Shown piece after piece: positions 45,880-53,388 of a stretch of DNA of 54,096 nucleotides. This DNA comes from Phocaeicola oris (lineage in GTDB: Bacteria > Bacteroidota > Bacteroidia > Bacteroidales > Bacteroidaceae): contig NZ_JAJLQX010000021.1 in the NCBI RefSeq assembly GCF_021295095.1, positions 1 through 54,096 of the forward strand. The letters are read 5' to 3'. Position numbers and translations under genes: made by a program. A model generated the notes under the pieces. The model was not told the origin of the DNA, did not search any database, and was given only the letters and a program-made list of their open reading frames with translations. Numbering within the stretch: position 1 is the stretch's first letter; every line of letters begins with the position of its first letter.

Positions 45880-46944
45880 TTATAAGGTCAGTCCGTCCAA
45901 CATCTCTATGTAAAGTCGAATAGCTTCCTCTATTTCTGAAGTTTTTATAAACTCATCGGCTGTATGTGATCGGGAAGATTCTCCCGGCCCCATCTTCAGA
46001 GAAGGGAAGTTCATCAAAGCTTGGTCGGATAGAGTTGGTGAGCCAAAGGGCTTTCTGCCTAATGCAACAGCTCTTTGTACCAATGGGTGATTCGGATCTA
46101 TTTTTGAGGAATTCAGCCGGAATGAATGTGCTTTTACTTCGTTCTTCACATGTGCGCTGATTTCTTTAAACAATTCTTCATTTGTATAGCACTCGTTGCT
46201 GCGAATATCTACCAAACAGGTGCATGTATCCGGAATAACATTATGTTGAGTACCGGCATTCATTACGGTTACCGTCATCTTTACCGTGCCAAGTAAGGGG
46301 GATATCTTCGGAAATTGGTAATTCCGGAACCATTCAATATCATCCAAAACTTTGTAGATGGCATTCACTCCTTCATTACGAGCTGCATGCCCTGATTGAC
46401 CATGAGCAATCAAATCCAGCACCATCAATCCTTTCTCGGCAATGGCAGGTTGCATACCTGTCGGTTCTCCTACCAATGCGACACTAATAGGAGGTAAAAG
46501 GGGTAATATACTTTCAATTCCGTTCTTACCGGAAACTTCTTCTTCACACGATGCAAGAAAAATGAGATTATAGTTTTGGTCTTTTGTAATCAGATAACGG
46601 AATGTTTCAAAGAGTGAAACCAAACTGCCTCCGTCATCATTACTGCCCAGACCATATAATTTATCATCTTCAAGTTTTGCTGTGAAGGGCTGATGTTTCC
46701 AACCGGCAACCGGTTTAACCGTATCAATGTGTGCATTCAGTAAGATGGTAGGTTTCAGCGGATTAAGATTGGTACTTGTGCACCAGATGTTATTGCCCGA
46801 ACGTTCGGTCATTATGCCTAAGCTTTCTATATAGTTTTGTAGAAAATCGGCAGCCTTTTCCTCTTCCTTGCTTATGGAGGGAAAGTTGATTAATGATTTA
46901 AGCAGTGTGATTGCTTCTGAGGTAAAATTTTCGATATTGCTCAT
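45880..46944 (-). CDS. M20-family amidohydrolase (ArgE/DapE-type deacylase)
   Basis: Zinc-dependent M20 peptidase/deacylase of 354 residues from the chosen start. Metal-ligand motifs are LLNAHIDTVKPVAGW (first His/Asp), LYGLGSNDDGGSLVSL (bridging Asp), ASCEEEVSGKNG (catalytic Glu pair), LVGEPTGMQPAIAEKG and the closing GESSRSHTADEFIKTSEIEEA (last His). A dimerisation domain lies between. In Bacteroidota such genes often sit in arginine biosynthesis and remove an N-acyl (acetyl or succinyl) group from ornithine, but no arg genes are adjacent, so the substrate is open. The ATG at 46944 has AGGAG 6 bases upstream and a -7 box at 46966-46973; the earlier ATG at 46968 falls inside that box. Confidence 0.88.
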   Translation of the reverse strand: MSNIENFTSEAITLLKSLINFPSISKEEEKAADFLQNYIESLGIMTERSGNNIWCTSTNLNPLKPTILLNAHIDTVKPVAGWKHQPFTAKLEDDKLYGLGSNDDGGSLVSLFETFRYLITKDQNYNLIFLASCEEEVSGKNGIESILPLLPPISVALVGEPTGMQPAIAEKGLMVLDLIAHGQSGHAARNEGVNAIYKVLDDIEWFRNYQFPKISPLLGTVKMTVTVMNAGTQHNVIPDTCTCLVDIRSNECYTNEELFKEISAHVKNEVKAHSFRLNSSKIDPNHPLVQRAVALGRKPFGSPTLSDQALMNFPSLKMGPGESSRSHTADEFIKTSEIEEAIRLYIEMLDGLTL

Positions 46945-46965
46945 TTTGTCGCTCCTTTTGACAGA

Positions 46966-46973
46966 CAAAGATA
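46966..46973 (-). promoter_or_regulatory. Predicted -7 box of the M20 gene
   Basis: TATCTTTG on the minus strand fits TAnnTTTG. The inferred start near 46959 leaves a 15-nt leader with AAAGGAG before the ATG at 46944, an unusually clear Shine-Dalgarno for this window. Confidence 0.55.
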
Positions 46974-47027
46974 AGGATTTGTTGTCAAATTTGTATTGTA
47001 TTACGATGTGATTTCCAAATTAAAGAG

Positions 47028-47035
47028 GTAACTTT
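47028..47035 (+). promoter_or_regulatory. Predicted -7 box of the acyl-CoA ligase gene
   Basis: TAACTTTG fits TAnnTTTG and lies 29 bases before the ATG at 47065. The -33 element is unclear. Confidence 0.45.
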
Positions 47036-47064
47036 GTGACAAAATAGTAAAAAAACAATCAAAT

Positions 47065-48867
47065 ATGAGTACTCTTATGTCGCACCTGATTCAGAATCAG
47101 GCAAAGAAATTTGGTAATCATGCAGCTTTGAAATACAAAAATCAAAAGACAGGGAAATGGGTTCCCATCTCTTGGAATAAGTTTGCTGAGGTGGTTACGA
47201 CTGTTTCGAATGCTCTTCTTGAACTTGGTGTTGGTGTTCAAGAGAATATCGCGGTTTTTTCTCAGAATATGCCGGAATGTCTTTACACCGATTATGGCGC
47301 TTATGGTATTCGTGCAGTAACTATTCCTTTTTACGCAACCAGTTCTGAAGCACAAATTCATTATATGTTGAACGATGCTTCTGTTCGTTTCCTTTTTGTC
47401 GGGGAGCAGTTGCAATACGAAGTTGCGTGTAGAGTAATGTCCTTGGGCACCCCTTTGAAGAAGATTATTATATATGATAGGAATGTTAAAAGATATCCTC
47501 AGGATACTAATTCCATTTATTTTGACGAGTTTCTTCAGTACGGTAAAGCTCGTCAGTTTCAGAAAAGAGTTGATAAGCTGACCAAGGAATCTCTTTCAAG
47601 TGATATAGCGAATATCCTATATACGAGTGGAACAACAGGCGATAGTAAAGGTGTTATGTTGCTTCACTCTAATTATGAGGCAGTTTTAGCGGCTCATCAT
47701 CAGCGTTTCCCTGATTTAGGACCGAAAGATGTGGTGATGAATTTCCTTCCTTATACACATGTCTTCGAGCGAGGATGGACATATTGGTGTATTTCCGAGG
47801 GTTGTACGTTGGCTGTTAATTTGTATCCCAAAGATATTCAGCAGTCGCTTCGTGAAGTTCATCCTACCTGTATGTGTTCTGTTCCTCGTTTCTTTGAAAA
47901 GGTTTATCATGGCGTGAAAGAGGTGATGAACGAAATGACAGGAATGAAGAAATCGCTTGTTCTTGATGCCATAAAGGTGGGTAGAGACTATAATATTAAT
48001 TATGTAAGTAAAAATAAGTCTGCTCCATTTTGGCTTCGTGTGAAGTATAAGTTCTATGAGAGAATGGTGTTTTATAAGGTACGCGAGCAAATTGGTTTAG
48101 AGAATGGTCGATTCTTTCCGACGGCCGGCGCGGCTATACCAAAGGAGGTTCAGGAATTTATTCTTAGTATTGGAATAAATATGATAACCGGTTATGGCTT
48201 AACCGAGTCTTTAGCGACTGTTTCTTGTGAGCAGGATCATGATCATGTCATTGGTAGCGTTGGAACGATAATGCCTCACGTTCAAGTGAAGATAGGAGAA
48301 AATAATGAGATATTATTGAAAGGAGCAGGTATTACCCCCGGATACTATAAGAAAGAAGCCTTGACTAAAGCTGTCTTTACGGAAGATGGCTGGTTGCGTA
48401 CAGGGGATGCCGGCTACCTTAAGGATGGACATCTGTTCCTTACCGAACGTTTGAAGGATTTGTTTAAGACCTCTAATGGAAAATACATTGCTCCTCAGAG
48501 CATTGAGTCTCGTTTGGTGGTGGACAGATACATTGATCAAATTACTATTATAGCCGACCAGCGGAAGTTTGTATCTGCTCTTATCGTCCCAAATTACGAT
48601 TTGATAAAAAGCTTTGCAAAGAGTAATGGTATTGTTTATACTGATATGAATGATCTGGTGAAGAATCAGAAAATCATTGATTTGTTTACCGATCATATTG
48701 AAACGCTTCAACAACAGTTTGCGCATTATGAACAAATTAAGAAATTTACTTTACTTCCGGAACCCTTTAGTATGGAACGGGAAGAATTGACTAATACATT
48801 GAAGATTAGGCGTAGTGTCGTGGCAAAGAATTATGCGAAAGAGATTGCCGCTATGTATGTGGAATAA
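47065..48867 (+). CDS. Long-chain fatty-acid CoA ligase (AMP-forming)
   Basis: ANL-superfamily adenylating enzyme (600 residues) that activates fatty acids with ATP and CoA. Motifs are the P-loop ILYTSGTTGDSKGVMLLH, NFLPYTHVFERGWTYWCISEG, RFFPTAGAAIPKEVQEFILSIGINMITGYGLTESLATVS (acyl-pocket and A5), GWLRTGDAGYLKDGHLFLTERLKDLFKTSNGKYIAPQSIES (A7-A8), and a C-terminal lysine region. It has no signal peptide and acts at the cytoplasmic face. It is divergent from the M20 gene with both promoters in the 120-bp gap. A function in recycling fatty acids into membrane lipids is plausible. Confidence 0.93.
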   Translation: MSTLMSHLIQNQAKKFGNHAALKYKNQKTGKWVPISWNKFAEVVTTVSNALLELGVGVQENIAVFSQNMPECLYTDYGAYGIRAVTIPFYATSSEAQIHYMLNDASVRFLFVGEQLQYEVACRVMSLGTPLKKIIIYDRNVKRYPQDTNSIYFDEFLQYGKARQFQKRVDKLTKESLSSDIANILYTSGTTGDSKGVMLLHSNYEAVLAAHHQRFPDLGPKDVVMNFLPYTHVFERGWTYWCISEGCTLAVNLYPKDIQQSLREVHPTCMCSVPRFFEKVYHGVKEVMNEMTGMKKSLVLDAIKVGRDYNINYVSKNKSAPFWLRVKYKFYERMVFYKVREQIGLENGRFFPTAGAAIPKEVQEFILSIGINMITGYGLTESLATVSCEQDHDHVIGSVGTIMPHVQVKIGENNEILLKGAGITPGYYKKEALTKAVFTEDGWLRTGDAGYLKDGHLFLTERLKDLFKTSNGKYIAPQSIESRLVVDRYIDQITIIADQRKFVSALIVPNYDLIKSFAKSNGIVYTDMNDLVKNQKIIDLFTDHIETLQQQFAHYEQIKKFTLLPEPFSMEREELTNTLKIRRSVVAKNYAKEIAAMYVE

Positions 48868-48936
48868 CTTAAAGCTGATTTTGATTACTTGGGATTAGTG
48901 TGAATTGAAACAATTGATTAATAAATAAAACAATAT

Positions 48937-50052
48937 ATGATTACTATAGACCAACTGAAGGATGTAAAAGATCGTGCAGCCGCGCTTGAAAGATATTTAG
49001 ATATTGATAACAAACAAATCCAGTTGGAGGAAGAACAGCTTCGTACTCAGGCTCCCGGCTTCTGGGATGACGCGAAGAAGGCTGAAGCTCAAATGAAAAA
49101 AGTGAAGGATATCCAGAAATGGATTGAAGGATACAAAGAAGTCAAAACACTTACAGACGAGTTGGAGTTGGCTGTCGATTTTTATAAAGATCAGTTAGTT
49201 ACTGAGGAAGAAATAGACACGGATTATCAGAAAGCTATGAATGCAATTGAGGAACTTGAACTGAAGAATATGCTTCGTTCCGATTCCGATCAGATGGATT
49301 GTATTCTGAAAATCAATTCAGGCGCAGGCGGAACGGAAAGTCAGGACTGGGCTTCGATGTTAATGCGTATGTACATGCGTTATGCCGAAACTCAAGGATA
49401 TAAAGTTACTATTACCGATTTGCAGGAAGGTGATGAGGCCGGTATTAAGAGCGTGACCATGAATATAGAAGGAACCTATGCATACGGATATCTGAAAGGA
49501 GAAAATGGCGTTCATCGTTTAGTACGCGTATCTCCTTATAACGCACAAGGGAAACGGATGACTTCTTTCGCGTCGGTTTTCGCTGCTCCACTGGTTGACG
49601 ATAGCATTGAAGTCAATATTGATAATGCACGTATTAGTTGGGATACTTTCCGAAGTGGTGGTGCCGGTGGTCAGAATGTCAATAAGGTAGAATCAGGAGT
49701 TCGCTTGCGCTATCAGTATAAAGATCCGTATACGGGGGAAGAAGAGGAAATCCTAATTGAGAATACGGAAACTCGGGATCAACCTCACAACAGAGAGAAT
49801 GCTTTACGTCATTTACGCTCTATTCTATATAATAAGGAATTACAACATCGTATGGAAGAACAGGCAAAAGTAGAAGCCGGGAAGAAAAAGATTGAATGGG
49901 GTTCTCAAATCCGTAGCTACGTCTTTGATGATCGTCGGGTGAAAGATCATCGTACCGGTTATCAGACTTCGGATGTAAACGGAGTGATGGATGGCAAAAT
50001 AGAAGGATTCATTAAGGCTTATCTGATGGAATTCTCCGATCAGGAAAATTAA
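48937..50052 (+). CDS. prfB: Peptide chain release factor 2 (RF2), no programmed frameshift
   Basis: Class I release factor (371 residues) that reads UAA and UGA and triggers peptide release. The N-terminal helical domain starts MITIDQLKDVKDRAAALERYLDIDNKQIQLEEEQ. The catalytic GGQ is in RSGGAGGQNVNKVESGVRLRY. The codon-reading tripeptide, SPF in E. coli RF2, reads SPY here (VRVSPYNAQGKRMTSF). Many bacterial prfB genes carry an in-frame UGA and a +1 frameshift near codon 25; here the frame is continuous (AGATATTTAGATATT), so that autoregulation is absent. It lies 69 bases after the ligase gene. Confidence 0.96.
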   Translation: MITIDQLKDVKDRAAALERYLDIDNKQIQLEEEQLRTQAPGFWDDAKKAEAQMKKVKDIQKWIEGYKEVKTLTDELELAVDFYKDQLVTEEEIDTDYQKAMNAIEELELKNMLRSDSDQMDCILKINSGAGGTESQDWASMLMRMYMRYAETQGYKVTITDLQEGDEAGIKSVTMNIEGTYAYGYLKGENGVHRLVRVSPYNAQGKRMTSFASVFAAPLVDDSIEVNIDNARISWDTFRSGGAGGQNVNKVESGVRLRYQYKDPYTGEEEEILIENTETRDQPHNRENALRHLRSILYNKELQHRMEEQAKVEAGKKKIEWGSQIRSYVFDDRRVKDHRTGYQTSDVNGVMDGKIEGFIKAYLMEFSDQEN

Positions 50053-50124
50053 AAGATGAATTGTTTGGGAGTTCTTATAAAACTTTCTATATTTGGGAAA
50101 GAAATTATCTTAAATATTAATGCA

Positions 50125-50262
50125 ATGGGAAAGAATAATAGGAAAGCTCTTAAAGCGAAAAAGGCGGAACAGAAAGCACGTAAAGTTATTAAAGGTATTT
50201 GTTTTACTTTGATTCTTTTAGCAATTATTCTTTTGTTTGTCGCTGTTAAATATCTAAACTAA
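50125..50262 (+). CDS. Small basic membrane protein, 45 residues
   Basis: A short gene after prfB. The frame is open from 50056, but the ATG at 50125 gives a compact protein: a Lys/Arg-rich N-terminus MGKNNRKALKAKKAEQKARK followed by one membrane span (IKGICFTLILLAIILLFVAVKYL). I recognise no family. Similar small proteins are often seen after prfB in Bacteroides, but that is recollection, not a check. A terminator follows within 60 bases, which supports it as the end of the prfB transcript. Confidence 0.62.
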   Translation: MGKNNRKALKAKKAEQKARKVIKGICFTLILLAIILLFVAVKYLN

Positions 50263-50280
50263 GTAATAGAATGATATTAT

Positions 50281-50316
50281 AAGTCCTGCAAAGTGAATAC
50301 CGAGCGGGACTTTTTT
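50281..50316 (+). terminator. Rho-independent terminator after the small membrane protein gene
   Basis: AAGTCC (50281-50286) pairs with GGACTT (50307-50312) at the base of a longer imperfect stem, followed by TTTT. It ends 12 bases before the CYTH gene. Confidence 0.72.
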
Positions 50317-50327
50317 ATATAAATGAT

Positions 50328-50816
50328 ATGGCACAGGAAATAGAACGAAAGTTTCTGGTTATAAACGATAATTATAAGAAAGAAGCCTTTAACAGAACGC
50401 ATATTGTACAGGGATACATGACGAGTGGTCATGGCCGTTCGGTGCGTATCCGGATTCGTGATGAAAAAGGATATATTACTATTAAAGGGCCGTCGAACGC
50501 GACCGGAATGAGTCGGTTTGAATGGGAGAAAGAGATCTCTTTGCAAGATGCGCAGGATCTTATGAAACTATGCGAACCCGGTCAGGTAGATAAGTTTCGT
50601 TATCTTGTGAGGTCGGGGGAGCATATCTTCGAGGTAGATGAGTTCCATGGGGATAATGAAGGACTTATTATGGCTGAAGTGGAACTGAAATCGGAGGATG
50701 AATGGTATGAAAAACCTAATTTCATTGGCAAGGAGGTGACCGGAGACCATCGTTTTTATAATTCTTATCTTACTAAATTCCCTTTCAAGTATTGGAGTGG
50801 AGAAGTCAATCTATAG
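50328..50816 (+). CDS. CYTH-domain (triphosphate tunnel) protein
   Basis: A 162-residue CYTH/TTM-family protein. The signature ExExK appears as EIERKFLV at residues 4-11. The tunnel residues follow in RSVRIRIRDEKGYITIKG, RFEWEKEI, KFRYLV, FEVDEFHGDNEGLIMAEVELKSEDE and the closing KEVTGDHRFYNSYLTKFP. Family members bind triphosphates and divalent metals, most often as inorganic triphosphatases; the substrate here is not known. It sits 12 bases after a terminator, so it may have a promoter overlapping it or rely on readthrough. Confidence 0.9.
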   Translation: MAQEIERKFLVINDNYKKEAFNRTHIVQGYMTSGHGRSVRIRIRDEKGYITIKGPSNATGMSRFEWEKEISLQDAQDLMKLCEPGQVDKFRYLVRSGEHIFEVDEFHGDNEGLIMAEVELKSEDEWYEKPNFIGKEVTGDHRFYNSYLTKFPFKYWSGEVNL

Positions 50817-50986
50817 TCTTTATGTTTCTTTTTTTTGCGTTTGCCGGTATAACTGAATAACCGAGACTCTTATTTAAGTTATTCTATTTGTTACAAATTA
50901 TGGTAATAAATATAATGAAATCGTATTTTTTAGGGTTTAAAAAGATGAATTTGTATAAATAGATAGACTTTTTACGATTCTTTTTA

Positions 50987-50994
50987 TAGTTTTG
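50987..50994 (+). promoter_or_regulatory. Predicted -7 box of the SNF-type transporter gene
   Basis: TAGTTTTG fits TAnnTTTG; a second match TATCTTTG follows at 50995-51002. Either gives a leader of 25-35 nt. No -33 TTTG is evident. Confidence 0.45.
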
Positions 50995-51035
50995 TATCTT
51001 TGAAATTTAGAAACTGAAACAGACAGTTGTTAGGA

Positions 51036-52394
51036 ATGGAAAAGAGAGCAAACTTTGGGAGTAAGATTGGCGCGATATTGGCAGCGGCCGGTTCTGCCGT
51101 AGGGTTAGGAAATATATGGAGATTCCCTTATGAGACAGGTGCTCATGGCGGAGCAGCTTTTATTTTAATTTATTTACTGTGTATCTTATTATTGGGCATT
51201 CCCGTTATGATTGCCGAGTTCTCCATCGGTCGTCATGCGAAAGCCAGTACCGGCAGTTCTTATAAAGTGCTCGTTCCGGGTACAGCTTGGAAGTATTTAG
51301 GTTATTGGGGAGTGCTTACCGGTTTTCTTATTTTCGGCTACTATACCGTTGTTGCCGGTTGGACGTTGGAATATCTGTTTGATGCCGGATTAAATGGCTT
51401 TATCGGCAAAACTCCTCAGGATTTCATCCATGACTTTCAGGCATTCTCTGAAAATCCTATCCGTCCGCTTATTTGGCTGTTTGTTTTTATGATAATGACT
51501 CATGTTATTATTGTAAAGGGAGTGCAGAAAGGTATAGAGAAATTCTCGAAGATTATGATGCCTATTCTGTTTATATTGCTGATTGTTTTGGGCTTTTGTT
51601 CTATTTCATTACCAAACAGTATAGAAGGCTTAAAGTTTTTATTTATGCCCGATTTCAGCAAGATTGACGGAGCTTCGATGCTTTCTGCTTGCGGACAGAC
51701 TTTCTTCTCGTTGAGTTTGGGAATGGGATGTTTATCTACTTATGCTTCTTATTTTTCGAGAGACACGAAATTGGTTAAGACAGCTTTCAGTGTGGGCATC
51801 ATTGATACTATGGTGGCTATTCTTGCGGGAGTGATTATTTTCCCCGCGGCTATATCTGTTGGCATCCAACCGGACGCGGGGCCTTCGCTTATTTTTATCA
51901 CATTGCCCAACGTGTTTCAGCAAGCATTTAGCGGAGCTCCTATAATTGCGTATCTGTTCTCTGTTATGTTTTATGTGCTTTTAGCGTTGGCAGCTTTGAC
52001 TTCTACTATATCAATGCACGAAGTGTCAACAGCCTTTATTCACGAGCAATTCCATTTTACCCGCGGTCGTTCTGCAAGTATGATGACAATGGGAAGTTTA
52101 ATGGTGGGCATTATTGCTTCTTTGTCTTTAGGAGTATTAAAAAATTTGACCATATTCAATATGGGAATTTTCGGGTTCCTTGATTATCTTACAGCAAAGA
52201 TTATGCTTCCGTTGGGCGGATTCTTCATTGCCATCTTTGTCGGTTGGTATTGGAATAAGCAATATTCGTATGAAGAGATTACGAATGGAGGAACCATTAT
52301 GAAGCATTTCTTTAAGGTGTATATGTTTGTTATTAAATATATCGCGCCGTTGGGTATTCTCTTTGTCTTTGCTAATGGGTTGGGCTTTATCTGA
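51036..52394 (+). CDS. Sodium-dependent neurotransmitter-symporter-family (SNF) transporter
   Basis: LeuT-fold Na+-coupled transporter (452 residues from the ATG at 51036), probably for amino acids. TM1 carries the sodium-site signature AAAGSAVGLGNIWRFPYETG. YTVVAGWTLEYLF, MPDFSKIDGASMLSACGQTFFSLSLGMGCLSTYASYFS (TM6-TM7 sodium/substrate region) and ALAALTSTISMHEVSTAFI (TM8) match bacterial members. About eleven to twelve spans are visible. The frame also opens at a TTG (51027); the ATG three codons on is preferred. Array D begins about 100 bases after the stop and no clear terminator lies between. Confidence 0.93.
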   Translation: MEKRANFGSKIGAILAAAGSAVGLGNIWRFPYETGAHGGAAFILIYLLCILLLGIPVMIAEFSIGRHAKASTGSSYKVLVPGTAWKYLGYWGVLTGFLIFGYYTVVAGWTLEYLFDAGLNGFIGKTPQDFIHDFQAFSENPIRPLIWLFVFMIMTHVIIVKGVQKGIEKFSKIMMPILFILLIVLGFCSISLPNSIEGLKFLFMPDFSKIDGASMLSACGQTFFSLSLGMGCLSTYASYFSRDTKLVKTAFSVGIIDTMVAILAGVIIFPAAISVGIQPDAGPSLIFITLPNVFQQAFSGAPIIAYLFSVMFYVLLALAALTSTISMHEVSTAFIHEQFHFTRGRSASMMTMGSLMVGIIASLSLGVLKNLTIFNMGIFGFLDYLTAKIMLPLGGFFIAIFVGWYWNKQYSYEEITNGGTIMKHFFKVYMFVIKYIAPLGILFVFANGLGFI

Positions 52395-52492
52395 TAGGCT
52401 CAAGTATAGTTAATGTGAAAGTTAACGGGAGCAATTACCGTCATGGCAACATGAATAATAAGAATGCTGACAGCCTTACGTATGGAATGAAT

Positions 52493-52624
52493 AAGTCATC
52501 CGTATGAGTTGTAAAAGTGATCCGTATGAGTTTGTCAATTCATGCGGATGAGTTGACCGGTTCATGCGTATGAGTTCTTCGTTTTATGCGGATGACTTTC
52601 TCGGTTTATACGCGTCGCTTTTTT
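52493..52624. repeat. 22-bp array D, six units (plus one degenerate upstream)
   Basis: Units start at 52493, 52515, 52537, 52559, 52581 and 52603, with a degenerate unit at 52471-52492. The core TSATSCGKATGAGTT is well kept. ATCCGTATGA of unit 2 and TCATGCGGAT of unit 3 form a 10-bp stem (one G-T pair) with a 10-nt loop. The last unit reads TATACGCGTCGCTTTTTT and resembles an inverted first unit followed by a T-run, so the array could act as a terminator for the transporter gene. Confidence 0.9.
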
Positions 52625-52752
52625 GTGTGATGCTTATCTCTTTCTTCTTTGTTCAATATTAACGGAATTCAATATAATTGGAAAAATATATCGTTGATGA
52701 TAAGCATCGTCATCATCGTAACATGGTTTAATGAAAACTTTTTGCATTTCCC

Positions 52753-52783
52753 TTGCATAAATTAAACTTAATACTTAGCTTTG
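52753..52783 (+). promoter_or_regulatory. Promoter of the fimbrillin block
   Basis: TTGC (52753-52756) followed after 19 bases by TAGCTTTG (52776-52783) is the best plus-strand promoter match in the window. The transcript would start near 52790, right at a hairpin (52789-52811), with a leader of about 350 nt before the first gene. Confidence 0.65.
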
Positions 52784-53137
52784 CCTCCGAAATCATCAAC
52801 GTGGTGATTTCCATCCTATTATATAAAAATGTGTAAAGTGCGAAATCTTTTTGAACATAGCGTGTTTCTAAAGTAAAATTATTTGGAACCTCCCAATAAT
52901 TTGATACTTTTCTCTTTCATCGGCGTGCAGCCGTTAAACCACACTTCAAACTTTTCGCATACGTGCGCTTGACAGCGTGCGGAGACCATAACAGACAAAG
53001 GCATCCCGAGAGATTTGTTTTTTGGGGTGTATTTTCTTCCTGATACAGGAGAGCGAAATAAGACCGTTTTTACGTTGCTAAAACAGAACATTTAGGAATA
53101 TAAAATCATTCTATCAAACAAGTTAAATGAAAAAGAA
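52784..53137 (+). other. Long 5' leader of the fimbrillin block
   Basis: The leader opens with GAAATCATCA/TGGTGATTTC (52789-52798 and 52802-52811, one mismatch). A 15-codon frame, MCKVRNLFEHSVFLK, lies at 52829-52876. At 53127 a four-residue frame (MKKK, stop) overlaps the ATG of the next gene. No other gene is convincing; the minus-strand frame at 52879-53091 has no recognisable features. Confidence 0.4.
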
Positions 53138-53293
53138 ATGAAAAAAGAAATGAATTATGTAAAACCCTCTTGTGAGGTCCTGACCATGGACATGGAAACG
53201 GTAGTCATGATGGCAGGCAGTGCCAACGTGTATCCCGGAGGAGGGGGCGGCGGCAGTGTCATTGTGGAAGATCCTACTGAAGACCCCGATTAA
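53138..53293 (+). CDS. Small Gly-rich peptide (51 residues) ahead of fimbrillin
   Basis: ATG at 53138 to TAA at 53291 encodes 51 residues. After MKKEMNYVKPSCEVLTMDME comes TVVMMAGSA, then a glycine run (YPGGGGGG) and an acidic end (EDPTEDPD). The pattern of a short Pro/Val N-terminus, an MMAGS-like turn and an acidic C-terminus is one I associate with small peptides next to fimbrillin genes in Bacteroides; no function is known to me. Its ATG overlaps the stop of a four-codon frame that begins at 53127 (ATGA overlap). GC content is high, as in the fimbrillin gene 95 bases downstream. Confidence 0.6.
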   Translation: MKKEMNYVKPSCEVLTMDMETVVMMAGSANVYPGGGGGGSVIVEDPTEDPD

Positions 53294-53388
53294 CCCTGTG
53301 GCGCCAAGCGCTTCAACCTGCGGGAACGGATGGAAAGAGTCCGCTAATCAATTTTAAGTTTTATGACCATTTAAAAAGAAACAAGACA

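Noticed and set aside
47059-48735. Frames antisense to the acyl-CoA ligase gene (up to 140 residues)
   Set aside because: The sense strand carries full adenylating-enzyme motifs; the antisense frames resemble no protein.
48937-49020. A +1 programmed frameshift in prfB
   Set aside because: The reading frame is continuous and no in-frame TGA occurs in the region.
52879-53091. 70-residue minus-strand frame upstream of the fimbrillin block
   Set aside because: It has no recognisable domain, lies against the predicted leader and promoter on the plus strand, and has no RBS or neighbour supporting it.
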